Below are positions 25,063 to 34,587 of a stretch of 51,098 nucleotides of DNA, in pieces (positions within the stretch are counted from its first letter, which is position 1; every line of letters begins with the position of its first letter). The position numbers and the translations under genes were made by a program. Location: contig CAYSTJ010000028.1 in NCBI GenBank assembly GCA_964434105.1, positions 1-51,098 of the forward strand, in the 5' to 3' direction. Below the pieces are notes generated by a model. It had not been told where the DNA came from, made no database searches, and saw only the letters and a list, made by a program, of their open reading frames with translations. Origin of the DNA: CAYNST01 sp964434105. Lineage in GTDB: Bacteria > Pseudomonadota > Gammaproteobacteria > Pseudomonadales > Cellvibrionaceae.

Positions 25063-28000
25063 ATGAACTTCAAATCCAATAAATTCGGTTTGCGCGCCGG
25101 AATGACCCTCGCCTCATCATTCGTGGTGTTATCCGGCGCGCTGGCATCCCAGCGACTGCTTGCGCAGGAAGGCGAAATATTAACGGAAGAAGTCATAGTC
25201 ATGGGCGTCCGCACCAGTCTTGAAAATGCACAGGATATCAAGCGCGATGCAGATACCTTTGTGGATTCCATTTCTTCGTCCGATATTGGCGCCCTGCCCG
25301 ATCGCAGCGTTCTGGAAGCCATGCAGCGGATTCCGGGTGTCTCCATTGAGCGATTCCAGGCAGCCAATGACCCGGACCATTTCGGCGTGGAAGGTTCCGG
25401 CGCCGTTATCCGCGGCATGACCCAGACCCGCAGTGAGTTTAACGGTCGCGATTCCTTTACGGCCAACTCCGGCCGGGGTTTGTCATTCCAGGATGTACCG
25501 CCTGAGCTGATGGGGGGCGTCGACACCTACAAGAACCAGACTGCCGATATGATTGAAGGCGGCATTGGCGGTACTGTTAATCTGCGTACACGCAAACCGT
25601 TTGATAACCGCAACCGGATCATTTCGGTTTCGGCCGATGTGACCTATGGCGACATGGTTGAAGACACAACCCCGACAATTTCGGGGCTGTTCAGCAATAC
25701 CTGGGAAACCGACGTCGGCGATTTCGGTTTCCTGTTGAATGTGTCAAATTCCGAGCTCAGTGCCAGTTCGCACGGCATCCAGACCGACCTGTTCGAATAC
25801 CGCTCCACCGCGCCGCGGGGCACCGATGTCGATCCAAATCAGTACCGCGGTTTTCCCAACGCGGCAGCCGCCGGGTTTGATAATGTGTGGGTGCCCAACG
25901 GCGCTAACCTGACCATGAAAACCGATGATCGAACCCGACGCGGTATCGCGACAGCATTTCAGTGGGAAAATCCGGACGACACCATGGTCGCCACCGTCCA
26001 GTTTATGCGCTCCGACGCGACGCTGGCCTGGAACGAACGGGCCATTAAATATCAAAGTGGATACAATCAGGATAATATTTTTCCACCGGATTCGGATACC
26101 TTCGGCGGCGAATATGAATTCGATGAAAACGGAATTTTTACCAACGGGGTTTTTACGCACGTCGCGGAGGGGTGGCGCGGTGATGGGAGCCGTATTCCGC
26201 ATTACAATGCTGCGTGGATTGGGCAGGAGCAGCGTGTCCGCCACTTCGGTACCGAATTTCAGACGGATACCCGCTATAAAAACACCCAGACCATTGTTGA
26301 CGACCTGGGGCTGAACCTGAGCTGGGACCTGAATCCCAATTGGAACGTAACGCTTGACCTGCAACACATCGAAGCAACCACCGACGACGATGACGTAGCG
26401 CTGATGCTCGGTACCAAGGCCATCCAGGATTACGATCTGCGCGGCTCTAACCCGACGCTGGGCATCTATCAGCCCTGGACCTATTATGAACCAACGCTCA
26501 ATGAGGCCGGAGAACCGGTGTTCTACCACCAGTGGGCCGGTAACGAAAGCTACCTGCAGGATACGACGTCCTACTTCTGGCGCAGCGCGCAGGACCATTA
26601 CGAGCGCAGTGAAGGCACATCTGATGCGGTGCGGCTCGACTTCACCAATTATCTCGAGGGGGACTTCTTCACCCAGTTAAAGTTTGGCGCGCGCCACGCC
26701 GAGCGCGATCAAAAGGTCCGCTCCACCGCGTACAACTGGGGGCAGCTACAGGCACCCTGGGGCCCACCGATCTACAACTACGATGATGACGGCCAGATCA
26801 TACTGATTAATGACGACCCTGAGAATCCCAGCATCGTTTACCCCGGCGGCGCCGGCTGGCTTGACACTGATCGTGTCGGCGACGCTGGCCTTGGCGAAAT
26901 GTCACACGCCGACTATGTCAGCTGGGATGACTTCTTCCGCGGTGGCGTGGTACAGATTCAGGGCGGTAATGACATTATCCACCCCGGTATGAACCTGGTG
27001 CGTGATTACCACAACTGGGGCGAGCGGCTTGCACCCATTTCCAATGAGTGGTTGCCGGCCAATGCCCGCGATGAAGATCTGAACGGCGTGATTGACAATA
27101 TCCCCGGTACTTACTTTTTGCCAGGCGAGATCAATGATGTCACCGAAACCAACTCAGCGGTTTACTTCCGGCTGGATTTCGAAGGTGATATGGGGCGCCG
27201 TTATATGGGTAATTTCGGGTTGCGCTACGTAAAAATCGACCACGAGATCGCTGGCTCGGTCATCTTTCCGGATTATCGGCCGCAGTACCCACTCTCTGCC
27301 GATTTCAATATGGAAGATTATCTGGCCGATCCGGTCAGCTATGCCTTGCCTGGACTGGATCCGCGGGCGAAGGGCGATTACCGGAACTTCCTGAGCGACG
27401 ATCTGCGTGAGTTTGCCAATGGGGCCAGCATCCCCGGACACTACAAAACATCTGAAAGCCATTTGCTGCCCAGCTTCAACCTGAAAGTCGAGTTGATGGA
27501 CGATTTGATCGGCCGGTTTGCAGTGGGTAAAGCCATCGCATTGCCCGATATGGAAGATCTGCGGGCCTATAAACAGATCGGCGTTATCGGGTACACCATC
27601 GACTCCAGTTATTTTGGTGGTCTGGACGACGTACCGGGTGATATTCGACCGGTTGACCCGGATTCCATCGTCTTTAATGGTTGGCGCGCCGAGGGTGGCA
27701 ACCCCGAACTGAAAGCAATGGAATCCGTTCAGTTTGATTTGTCGCTGGAGTGGTACTTCGCCCGCGTCGGCTCCCTGACCACGTCGTATTTCTATAAAGA
27801 CCTGAAAAACTTCTTCGTTCGTGGTGGTGAGTATGAGACGTTCGAAAACCCCGAGTCAGGCGCGACGCAGCAGGTAATTTCCGCGATGACACGCAACCAG
27901 GGCGCTGGCAAAATGCAGGGTATCGAGATTGCCTACCAGCAATTCTTTGATATGCTGCCCGAACCCTGGGACTCGTTGGGTATTCAGTTGAACTATTCCT

Positions 28001-28440
28001 ATATTGATGCTGAGGGAACGCCAAACTACAACGATGTACCGGAAGACGTCGAAAGAAATGACGACCCCGAAGCAGCTCCCGAAGTGTCTTTTACCAACCT
28101 GCCACTGCGAGGACAGTCGAAAGATACCGCCAATGCCATTTTGATGTACGAAAACGATACCTGGTCAGCCCGAATTGCTTACAATTGGCGCTCCGAGTAT
28201 TTATTGACGACGCGTGACACTATTACCAAACTCCCAATTTTTAATGCTGACGCCGGGTTTATGGATGCCTCACTTTTTTACAATATCAACGACAGTGTGA
28301 AGATTGGTTTGCAGGGCGTTAACCTGCTCAACACACAAACCGAAACCTTTGCCCAGATTGACAATGATGGCACCAGGGTCGGCCGGTCATGGTTCGTTAA
28401 CGACCGTCGCTACTCACTGGTCGTCAGAGCCAACTTCTAA
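25063..28440 (+). CDS. Large TonB-dependent receptor of the carbohydrate-uptake type
   Basis: A 1125-aa outer-membrane receptor. A signal peptide spans roughly residues 1-35 (ending near RLLAQ), then the TonB box EEVIVMGVR. The plug carries RDADTFVDSISSSDIGALPD and VLEAMQRIPGVSIERF, and GGIGGTVNLRTRKPFDNR closes it. This 'Dxxxx..IGxLPDxxvaeaLqRipGV' plug is characteristic of the large TBDRs linked to polysaccharide use in Caulobacter, Xanthomonas and Cellvibrio-type bacteria. The C-terminus ends RYSLVVRANF with the expected terminal Phe. The position after xylA suggests xylo-oligosaccharide uptake. The linkage to three halogenase-like genes is a recurring but unexplained association. A terminator follows. 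Confidence 0.95.
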   Translation: MNFKSNKFGLRAGMTLASSFVVLSGALASQRLLAQEGEILTEEVIVMGVRTSLENAQDIKRDADTFVDSISSSDIGALPDRSVLEAMQRIPGVSIERFQAANDPDHFGVEGSGAVIRGMTQTRSEFNGRDSFTANSGRGLSFQDVPPELMGGVDTYKNQTADMIEGGIGGTVNLRTRKPFDNRNRIISVSADVTYGDMVEDTTPTISGLFSNTWETDVGDFGFLLNVSNSELSASSHGIQTDLFEYRSTAPRGTDVDPNQYRGFPNAAAAGFDNVWVPNGANLTMKTDDRTRRGIATAFQWENPDDTMVATVQFMRSDATLAWNERAIKYQSGYNQDNIFPPDSDTFGGEYEFDENGIFTNGVFTHVAEGWRGDGSRIPHYNAAWIGQEQRVRHFGTEFQTDTRYKNTQTIVDDLGLNLSWDLNPNWNVTLDLQHIEATTDDDDVALMLGTKAIQDYDLRGSNPTLGIYQPWTYYEPTLNEAGEPVFYHQWAGNESYLQDTTSYFWRSAQDHYERSEGTSDAVRLDFTNYLEGDFFTQLKFGARHAERDQKVRSTAYNWGQLQAPWGPPIYNYDDDGQIILINDDPENPSIVYPGGAGWLDTDRVGDAGLGEMSHADYVSWDDFFRGGVVQIQGGNDIIHPGMNLVRDYHNWGERLAPISNEWLPANARDEDLNGVIDNIPGTYFLPGEINDVTETNSAVYFRLDFEGDMGRRYMGNFGLRYVKIDHEIAGSVIFPDYRPQYPLSADFNMEDYLADPVSYALPGLDPRAKGDYRNFLSDDLREFANGASIPGHYKTSESHLLPSFNLKVELMDDLIGRFAVGKAIALPDMEDLRAYKQIGVIGYTIDSSYFGGLDDVPGDIRPVDPDSIVFNGWRAEGGNPELKAMESVQFDLSLEWYFARVGSLTTSYFYKDLKNFFVRGGEYETFENPESGATQQVISAMTRNQGAGKMQGIEIAYQQFFDMLPEPWDSLGIQLNYSYIDAEGTPNYNDVPEDVERNDDPEAAPEVSFTNLPLRGQSKDTANAILMYENDTWSARIAYNWRSEYLLTTRDTITKLPIFNADAGFMDASLFYNINDSVKIGLQGVNLLNTQTETFAQIDNDGTRVGRSWFVNDRRYSLVVRANF

Positions 28441-28470
28441 CGGCATCACGGACCGCCCTGACCCGCAAAA

Positions 28471-28495
28471 ACGCACCTTCGGGTGCGTTTTTTTT
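28471..28495 (+). terminator. Rho-independent terminator after the large TBDR
   Basis: ACGCACC-TTCG-GGTGCGT followed by eight T residues lies 31 bp after the TBDR stop. It is a textbook terminator with a stable UUCG tetraloop. The halogenase-like genes start only 60 bp further on, so it may act as a partial terminator that sets their level relative to the receptor. Confidence 0.9.
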
Positions 28496-28555
28496 GATTG
28501 CTGTCAGTCTGGGTTTTAAAGACGCGTACACTGAATCGACGAGGACTATTTATCG

Positions 28556-30103
28556 GTGCAAACTATTGTAATTGTCGGTGGCGGTACGGCCGGCTGGATG
28601 ACCGCGGCAGCGCTCTCCCATCTGCTACCCCCCTCACTTTATCAAATTGCGCTGGTGGAATCCGACCAGATCGGCACAGTTGGTGTTGGCGAAGCCACTA
28701 TTCCGCATATCAGGGCTTTCAATCAGTTATTGGGGATTCCGGAGCAGGCATTTCTGCTGGCCACTCAGGCGACCTTCAAAACCGCTATCAACTTCCGTAA
28801 CTGGGGCCGAATCGGCAATGATTATTTCCACCCCTTTGGCTGTCATGGCGCCCCTCTGGCTGGGCTGCCCTTTCATCAGGGGTGGTTCAAAGCCAGAGCG
28901 CAGGGTTATACCACCAGACTCGATGCATTTTGCCTGCCTGTCGTGGCGGCGGTAAAGGGCCGGTTCGCCACACCCGCGGCCGACCCGCAGTCGATCTATT
29001 CCACTTACGCCTATTCCTATCATCTGGATGCCAGCCGGTATGCAGAGTACCTGCGACAGTTCAGCATCAGGCGGCGCGTCACACGGTTCGAAGGCAAAAT
29101 CGAAACAGTAGCACTCTGTAACCGCAGTGGCCACATACAATCGGTAACGCTTGAGTCCGGCGAGACGCTGCACGGCGACCTGTTTATCGACTGCTCCGGC
29201 TTTCGCGCACTGCTGATGGAAAAATGTCTGAATATCGGGTTTGAAGACTGGAGCCACTGGTTACCCTGCGACCGGGCGGTCGCCGTTGCCACCAAAGCCA
29301 CGCGTGCGCCACTACCGTATACCCAATCCATCGCCGGGTCCGCCGGCTGGCAGTGGCGCATCCCATTGCAGCACCGCAGTGGTAATGGTCATGTCTATTG
29401 CAGCGCTTACCTGTCTGACGATGCCGCGGCACAGCAACTGCTTGAAGATATTGACGGCAACCCGTTGAGCGATCCGCGCTTTATTCCCTTCAAAGCCGGT
29501 GTTAGAAAAAAGAGCTGGTACCGCAACTGCGTCGCCATCGGGTTGTCGAGTGGCTTTCTCGAACCGCTGGAATCCACCAGCATTTACCTGATCCAGATGG
29601 CCATCTACAAGTTGCTGGAGCTGTTACCGGATCAACACAGTCTGGCTCGGAGCGAACAGGAATTTAACCGCCTGGTCATTGATGAGTACGAAAAAGTGCG
29701 CGATTTTCTGATACTCCACTATCACGCCAATTCGCGCACAGACAGTGACTTCTGGCATTATTGTCGAACCATGTCCATACCAGACTCACTGGCCCACCGA
29801 ATGGCACTGTTCAAAAATCAGGGGCACATCGCGACATACACCAACGGCCTTTTTATGGAACCCAGCTGGCTGGCCGTGTACGCCGGTCAGGACGTTGTAC
29901 CGAAAGCAACCGATCCCCGTCTTGAACGCCTCCCGTCCGCACAGCTCATCCAGCAGCTGGACCGGCTGGCCGAGGCCTATCGCGATGCCGCCGTGACGAT
30001 GCCAGACCATCAGGTCTTCCTGACGCAATTTCTGCAAAAGCATAAACACAGCCCCGAATCAGCGCAGGCATCCATGAGCCTGTATAGCGGGTCTGTCACA
30101 TGA
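28556..30103 (+). CDS. Flavin-dependent tryptophan halogenase-like protein (first)
   Basis: A 515-aa flavoprotein. GTG 28556 is the start, with GAGGA 10 nt upstream. The FAD-binding motif is VIVGGGTAGWMTAAAL (residues 5-20), followed by GVGEATIP. The residues that define working flavin halogenases are present: Lys75 in QATFKTAINF (equivalent to PrnA Lys79), the WQWRIP motif at 265-270 (WxWxIP) and FLEPLESTSIYL with the catalytic Glu. It should therefore be able to form a lysine chloramine-type intermediate, given reduced flavin. No flavin reductase is encoded nearby. Members of this family next to TBDRs have no established substrate, so free tryptophan is not implied. It overlaps the next gene by 4 bp. 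Confidence 0.92.
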   Translation: MQTIVIVGGGTAGWMTAAALSHLLPPSLYQIALVESDQIGTVGVGEATIPHIRAFNQLLGIPEQAFLLATQATFKTAINFRNWGRIGNDYFHPFGCHGAPLAGLPFHQGWFKARAQGYTTRLDAFCLPVVAAVKGRFATPAADPQSIYSTYAYSYHLDASRYAEYLRQFSIRRRVTRFEGKIETVALCNRSGHIQSVTLESGETLHGDLFIDCSGFRALLMEKCLNIGFEDWSHWLPCDRAVAVATKATRAPLPYTQSIAGSAGWQWRIPLQHRSGNGHVYCSAYLSDDAAAQQLLEDIDGNPLSDPRFIPFKAGVRKKSWYRNCVAIGLSSGFLEPLESTSIYLIQMAIYKLLELLPDQHSLARSEQEFNRLVIDEYEKVRDFLILHYHANSRTDSDFWHYCRTMSIPDSLAHRMALFKNQGHIATYTNGLFMEPSWLAVYAGQDVVPKATDPRLERLPSAQLIQQLDRLAEAYRDAAVTMPDHQVFLTQFLQKHKHSPESAQASMSLYSGSVT

Positions 30104-31563
30104 TCCAGACAATCGCAGTGGTGGGTAATGATATTCATGCCTGGATGGCAGCCATCCGTCTGGCAATCAGTGCAGCGGCCACCGACGTTACCGTTCGCGT
30201 TATTACGCAGGGTGCCATGGACTCGCAGAAACCGCTCTGCCTGGGCTATCAGTCATTCAAACAGTTTCTACAGGCGGCAAATATTGATGAACCGCAGTTT
30301 ATTAAACAGACGGATGCGTCCATTACCCTTGCCAATCATCTTGTCAACTGGCACAAGCCGAACCACGCGTTTTATCATGCGACGGCTGAATACGGCGTGC
30401 GCCATTTTACGGCGTTTCATCATCTGGCAAAATGTCTTCAGGTTAAGGGGTTACTGAATCCATTTGACGATTATTCGCTCGGCGCTGCCGCGGCCCGCCA
30501 GGAGAAGTTTCGCCCCCCCTCGCCCGAGACTGGCGACATTACCGCCAGTTATGAGTATGGCTATCAATTTCGGGCGGATCTGTGCTGCGCGCTGTTGCGG
30601 CAGCGTTTTCAAAAAATCGCACAGTGTTATATTCATGACGGGCCGATCAATTCCGTACGCACCGCGTCCGACGGTTGTCTTGAATCGGTCGTGCTGCGCA
30701 CCGGCGAGGAAGTTCATGCCGATCTTTTTATCGACAGCACGGGAGTCGTGTGTGGGGCGCTGCCGGACACGCCCGGCTGGCTGGACTGGTCAGCGTATAT
30801 TCCGTCAGGCCACTGGCGCGATGAGTCCACCACCCACGATTATCCGCAGCCCAGCGTGACGCTACAGCGCATGCCTGACCACATACGCCGGACCCTGCGC
30901 AGCCGCCATCAAAACGTTTCCGAATATTATTTTTTTTCTGACGCTGTTCCGCCCGATGGCCAGGGTATTACGCGGCGACTACAGCCCGGCGTCCGTCTTA
31001 ACGCCTGGACCCGGAACTGCATCGCGTTGGGCCCCGCTCTTGTCTCCGTGCCGTTTCTGATTGCTTCCGATATTGAAACGACTTTACATATATTGGCGCA
31101 ACTGGACCGTCTGTATCCCCATGACCCGACGGATGCCGTGATCGCCAGGGAATTCAATCGCCTGACAGGGGAATTTCTGGCAAGGTTACGTGACTCCCAG
31201 GCGTTAATATTACATTTGGCGGAATTTCCATGGACGGTGGAACCCGCTTTACCCGCGAGCGGAACCGGTACGCGCGCTGCGCCAACAATGCTGTCGCCCG
31301 AACTGGCGTGGAAGCTGGAGCTTTACAAAACCTTCGGTAAAATGCCGGCCTATGCACACGAACCGGTCGACGATGCCGACTGGATTAATCTGCTGGCCGG
31401 CATGGGTCACTGGCCACAGAGGGATGATATGCTATTGCAAACGCGTCCAACAGCAGAGCTGCACCAGTTGGCGCAGCATATTCTGCGCTTGGTGACGCAT
31501 CAGGTGGAGCGCATGCCCACCCTGAAGCAATGGCTCGCGCAATGCTGTGGCGATGCCTATTAG
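30100..31563 (+). CDS. Degenerate halogenase-like paralogue, probably non-catalytic
   Basis: A 487-aa protein aligned end to end with its two neighbours but stripped of key residues. The FAD motif is VVGNDIHAWMAAIR instead of VVGGGTAGWMTAA. The catalytic Lys is replaced by Thr76 (TDASITLANHLVNW). WxWxIP is gone, and the EPLEST glutamate segment reads FLIASDIETT. The scaffold parts ADLFIDSTG and YEYGYQFRADL persist. It starts with ATG in the ATGA overlap with the previous gene, so it is translationally coupled. It is full length and in frame, and it has no internal stops. A structural or regulatory partner of the active paralogues is more likely than a pseudogene, but this is inference. Confidence 0.85.
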   Translation: MIQTIAVVGNDIHAWMAAIRLAISAAATDVTVRVITQGAMDSQKPLCLGYQSFKQFLQAANIDEPQFIKQTDASITLANHLVNWHKPNHAFYHATAEYGVRHFTAFHHLAKCLQVKGLLNPFDDYSLGAAAARQEKFRPPSPETGDITASYEYGYQFRADLCCALLRQRFQKIAQCYIHDGPINSVRTASDGCLESVVLRTGEEVHADLFIDSTGVVCGALPDTPGWLDWSAYIPSGHWRDESTTHDYPQPSVTLQRMPDHIRRTLRSRHQNVSEYYFFSDAVPPDGQGITRRLQPGVRLNAWTRNCIALGPALVSVPFLIASDIETTLHILAQLDRLYPHDPTDAVIAREFNRLTGEFLARLRDSQALILHLAEFPWTVEPALPASGTGTRAAPTMLSPELAWKLELYKTFGKMPAYAHEPVDDADWINLLAGMGHWPQRDDMLLQTRPTAELHQLAQHILRLVTHQVERMPTLKQWLAQCCGDAY

Positions 31564-31600
31564 ATGATCAAGGCAAGGTCGACAATACGAGGAACTACGC

Positions 31601-33118
31601 GTGAATGACGTTCGACTTCGACAAATCGTAATCGTCGGTGGCGGTACTGCTGGCTGGATGACCGCCGCTGCGCTGGCGCGATTTTTAAGCGAAGATTATT
31701 GCTCCGTCCGTTTGATCGAATCCGACGACATTCCATCGGTGGGTGTCGGCGAAGCAACCATCCCGCAAATCCAGGTATACAACCGCACGCTGGGCCTCGA
31801 CGAAAACGAATTTATCCGGCGTACCCAGGGGACGTTCAAACTGGGTATTGAATTCGTTAACTGGGGTACGATTGGCGATTCCTATATCCATGCGTTTGGC
31901 GAAGTTGGCAACGATATGGAAGCGCTGCAGTTTTATCACTACTGGTGGAAACTGCGCCAGCAGGGCAAGGTGCCGGATATCGGTCAGTATTCACTGAATG
32001 CCAGGGCCTGCCCCCAGGCGCGGTTTATGCGGTCCGTCAATGCGGGCAATTCACCACTTTCCAACATTGTTTACGCTTTTCAGTTTGATGCAGGACTCTA
32101 CGCCCGTGTTCTGAGGGAGTATGCCGAAGCACGGGGCATAAAGCGAACCCAGGGTAAAGTGGAACATACCCGACTGCGCGCCAGTGATGGTTTTATTGAG
32201 TCCGTGGTATTGGAATCCGGCGAGGTCATCGAAGGCGATCTATTTATCGACTGCTCCGGCTTTCGCGGTCTGCTGATAGAAAAAGCGCTGAATGTCGGCT
32301 ATGAGGACTGGACACACTGGCTCCCCTGCAACCGCGCCTGGGCCGTCCCCTGTGAACGTACTGATCCATTGCTGCCGTTTACCCGTTCGACCGCACACAC
32401 AGCCGGCTGGCAGTGGCGCATCCCGCTGCAGCACCGCACCGGCAACGGTCACGTCTTCTGTAATGCGTTTATGAGTGCGGATGAGGCGTGCTCAATTCTG
32501 ATGAACAATCTCGACGCAAAACCCCTGGCGGATCCGCGCCTGTTGCAGTTCACCACCGGTAAACGACACGAATTCTGGCACAAGAACTGTATTGCCATGG
32601 GGCTGTCCAGTGGCTTTATGGAGCCGCTGGAATCAACCAGCATCCATCTGGTTCAAAGCAGCATTGCCCGGCTGATGGCCCTGTTTCCCAACCGTGAATT
32701 CAATCCGCACGACATCGCCATGTTCAATCAACAGACCCATTTTGAATACGATCGCATCCGCGATTTTATCATTCTGCACTACAAGGCCACGGAGCGGACT
32801 GATTCAGAGTTCTGGAATTATTGCCGCAATATGTCCATACCTGAAAGCCTGCAACAGAAGATTGACCAGTTCAAGGCGAACGGACAAATTCATCGCGTCA
32901 ATCAGGAACTGTTCAGTGAAATCAGCTGGCTCGAAGTATTTCATGGACAGGGTATACACCCGGCCCGCTATCATCCGCTGGTTGACCGGGTACCCGAACA
33001 GGAACTCGAGCGCCGGATTGCCAAAATCGAGGCAGTCGTATCGCGCTCGGTTGAACTCATGCCGACCCAGTCTGAATTCATTGAAATGAATTGCCGCGCG
33101 GACCCGGTCGAGTTTTGA
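31601..33118 (+). CDS. Flavin-dependent tryptophan halogenase-like protein (third)
   Basis: A 505-aa flavoprotein starting at GTG 31601 with GAGGA upstream, 37 bp after the degenerate paralogue. All halogenase hallmarks are kept: VIVGGGTAGWMTAAAL (residues 10-25), Lys80 in GTFKLGIEFVNW, WQWRIP at 270-275 and GFMEPLESTSIHL. It resembles the first copy closely through the WQWRIPLQHR-GNGHV region and the NYCRNMSIP segment, showing a recent common origin. Substrate and the source of reduced flavin are unknown. The family is often annotated 'tryptophan 7-halogenase', which overstates what is known for TBDR-linked members. Confidence 0.92.
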   Translation: MNDVRLRQIVIVGGGTAGWMTAAALARFLSEDYCSVRLIESDDIPSVGVGEATIPQIQVYNRTLGLDENEFIRRTQGTFKLGIEFVNWGTIGDSYIHAFGEVGNDMEALQFYHYWWKLRQQGKVPDIGQYSLNARACPQARFMRSVNAGNSPLSNIVYAFQFDAGLYARVLREYAEARGIKRTQGKVEHTRLRASDGFIESVVLESGEVIEGDLFIDCSGFRGLLIEKALNVGYEDWTHWLPCNRAWAVPCERTDPLLPFTRSTAHTAGWQWRIPLQHRTGNGHVFCNAFMSADEACSILMNNLDAKPLADPRLLQFTTGKRHEFWHKNCIAMGLSSGFMEPLESTSIHLVQSSIARLMALFPNREFNPHDIAMFNQQTHFEYDRIRDFIILHYKATERTDSEFWNYCRNMSIPESLQQKIDQFKANGQIHRVNQELFSEISWLEVFHGQGIHPARYHPLVDRVPEQELERRIAKIEAVVSRSVELMPTQSEFIEMNCRADPVEF

Positions 33119-33163
33119 TATGGATGACTGTTATCCGACGCGCGCGCGATATGCGACGGCATC

Positions 33164-33850
33164 ATGAATAGCGGATCGCACTGCCGATATAAAAACATCG
33201 GTACCGAACAGCAACCGCTGGTGGTTATCGATAACTTTGTGCCACATCCGGCGGGGCTGGTCGACTACGCCCTGAACCGGGGCGACGTGCGGCCGGCACA
33301 GGGCTTCTATCCGGGACTGCGATCACCCACGCCGCCAGCCTACAATGATTTTCTTGGGCAGCAATTGCGTCAGTTGCTGCCCCGTTGTTTCGGCCTGCCG
33401 GCGCGCGAACCACGGAAAGTCGAATCCTGGTATTCACTCGTTGCGATACCGCCCGACAGGTTAAGTCCGTGGCAACAGATTCCGCATTTTGACAGACCTC
33501 AACCACAGGACCTCGCCGTCCTGCATTATCTCTGCAACGCGCCGCATGGTGGCACATCGTTTTATCGCCATCGGGCAACAGGGTTCGAATACATCGACGG
33601 TACCCGCGAAGCGGATTACCTGGCAGCTATCGAGGCGGAACTGGCAGGCCAAACACACAGGCATACGGCGTACATTAATGGCGACACCACGCAGTTTGAA
33701 CGGATCGCCTCGGTTGACTGCCGGTTTAACCGCGCACTTGTCTACCGCTGCTCGAGTTTGCATTCCGGTGATATTCCCGCTGACTTTGCATTTGATCTGG
33801 ACCCCCGTCGTGGCCGTTTTACCATCGCGTCATTCCTGACGTTTGTCTGA
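33164..33850 (+). CDS. DUF6445-type protein, putative 2OG/Fe(II) oxygenase fold
   Basis: A 228-aa cytoplasmic protein, 46 bp after the third halogenase gene and presumably in the same operon. I recognise it as the small protein family (DUF6445 type) that accompanies TBDRs and halogenase-like genes. It carries the pattern of an Fe(II)/2-oxoglutarate dioxygenase: His108-x-Asp110 in QIPHFDRP, a distal His200 in YRCSSLHSGD, and Arg218 in RRGRFTIASF where the co-substrate carboxylate would bind. GGTSFYRHRATGFE lies between them, as in prolyl-hydroxylase-like enzymes. The start ATG 33164 has a weak ribosome site. Enzymatic function has not been shown for the family to my knowledge. Confidence 0.75.
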   Translation: MNSGSHCRYKNIGTEQQPLVVIDNFVPHPAGLVDYALNRGDVRPAQGFYPGLRSPTPPAYNDFLGQQLRQLLPRCFGLPAREPRKVESWYSLVAIPPDRLSPWQQIPHFDRPQPQDLAVLHYLCNAPHGGTSFYRHRATGFEYIDGTREADYLAAIEAELAGQTHRHTAYINGDTTQFERIASVDCRFNRALVYRCSSLHSGDIPADFAFDLDPRRGRFTIASFLTFV

Positions 33851-33999
33851 GCAACAGCCAGCGCGGCGAGCCAACTATTTCACACCGTTACCACATCTTA
33901 TTTAACAGATTTATAATAGTCGAAGTGAGACATTGGCACTGGAGATAAGGCGCCCTGCTGGCGCATTGTCGCAACGGAAACTCGACAGGAGCCAACATT

Positions 34000-34587
34000 A
34001 TGAATACGTTCACCTATACGCCTCAACTGCCCCGCATTAGCCGCACTGGTTTGCGCCGCACGCTCGCCGCAGCCACGTGTGTTCCCCTGCTTTCCGGATG
34101 TCTGTTGACAAGCCCCTACTGGAATCAGGTTTTCGACAACCATACCGACTCTGTGCCCATGCAGGCCTGGACGACAATACAGGGCGGCACTGTGAAATTT
34201 GAATGTGCGCAGGCAGGTCATGGTGGTTTGTACCCGTTTGGCGCGCCGGTGTGGCAGACGGTTGCCAACGTCAGCGCGGCCAACTCACCGTCTTACGATC
34301 CCTCGGGTGCTGCTGTGTACAGTGCCGGAATTTCACAGCCACTTCCAGCGGCCTGCTGGCGGCAGGACCCCGCCAACAGCCAGTGGTATGCGGCTGTGCG
34401 GGCGTCTCACCAGAATAACGGCAATACAACCACCTACTACACGCTGGACAAAGTCGGTCTGGCCTGTATGGGTGAAGAAAATGGCAAGGCTGAAAGCTGG
34501 TTCGGCTGGCTGAGCGCCGGGTGCTATCTCACCTACTCCAACAGCAGCACCCCCCTTCCCTATGTGATTATTCGCGCTCCCGGTTAG
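34000..34587 (+). CDS. Hypothetical lipoprotein, 195 aa
   Basis: The N-terminus is a basic stretch followed by a hydrophobic segment and a lipobox (LLSGCLL), so it should be a lipid-anchored envelope protein. The mature part (about 160 residues) is rich in Trp, Tyr, Ser, Asn and Ala, contains four further Cys residues that could form disulfides, and looks like an extracellular beta domain. GACAGGAGCC lies just before the ATG. I do not recognise the family. It follows the halogenase operon after a 149-bp gap and need not belong to it. Confidence 0.75.
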   Translation: MNTFTYTPQLPRISRTGLRRTLAAATCVPLLSGCLLTSPYWNQVFDNHTDSVPMQAWTTIQGGTVKFECAQAGHGGLYPFGAPVWQTVANVSAANSPSYDPSGAAVYSAGISQPLPAACWRQDPANSQWYAAVRASHQNNGNTTTYYTLDKVGLACMGEENGKAESWFGWLSAGCYLTYSNSSTPLPYVIIRAPG

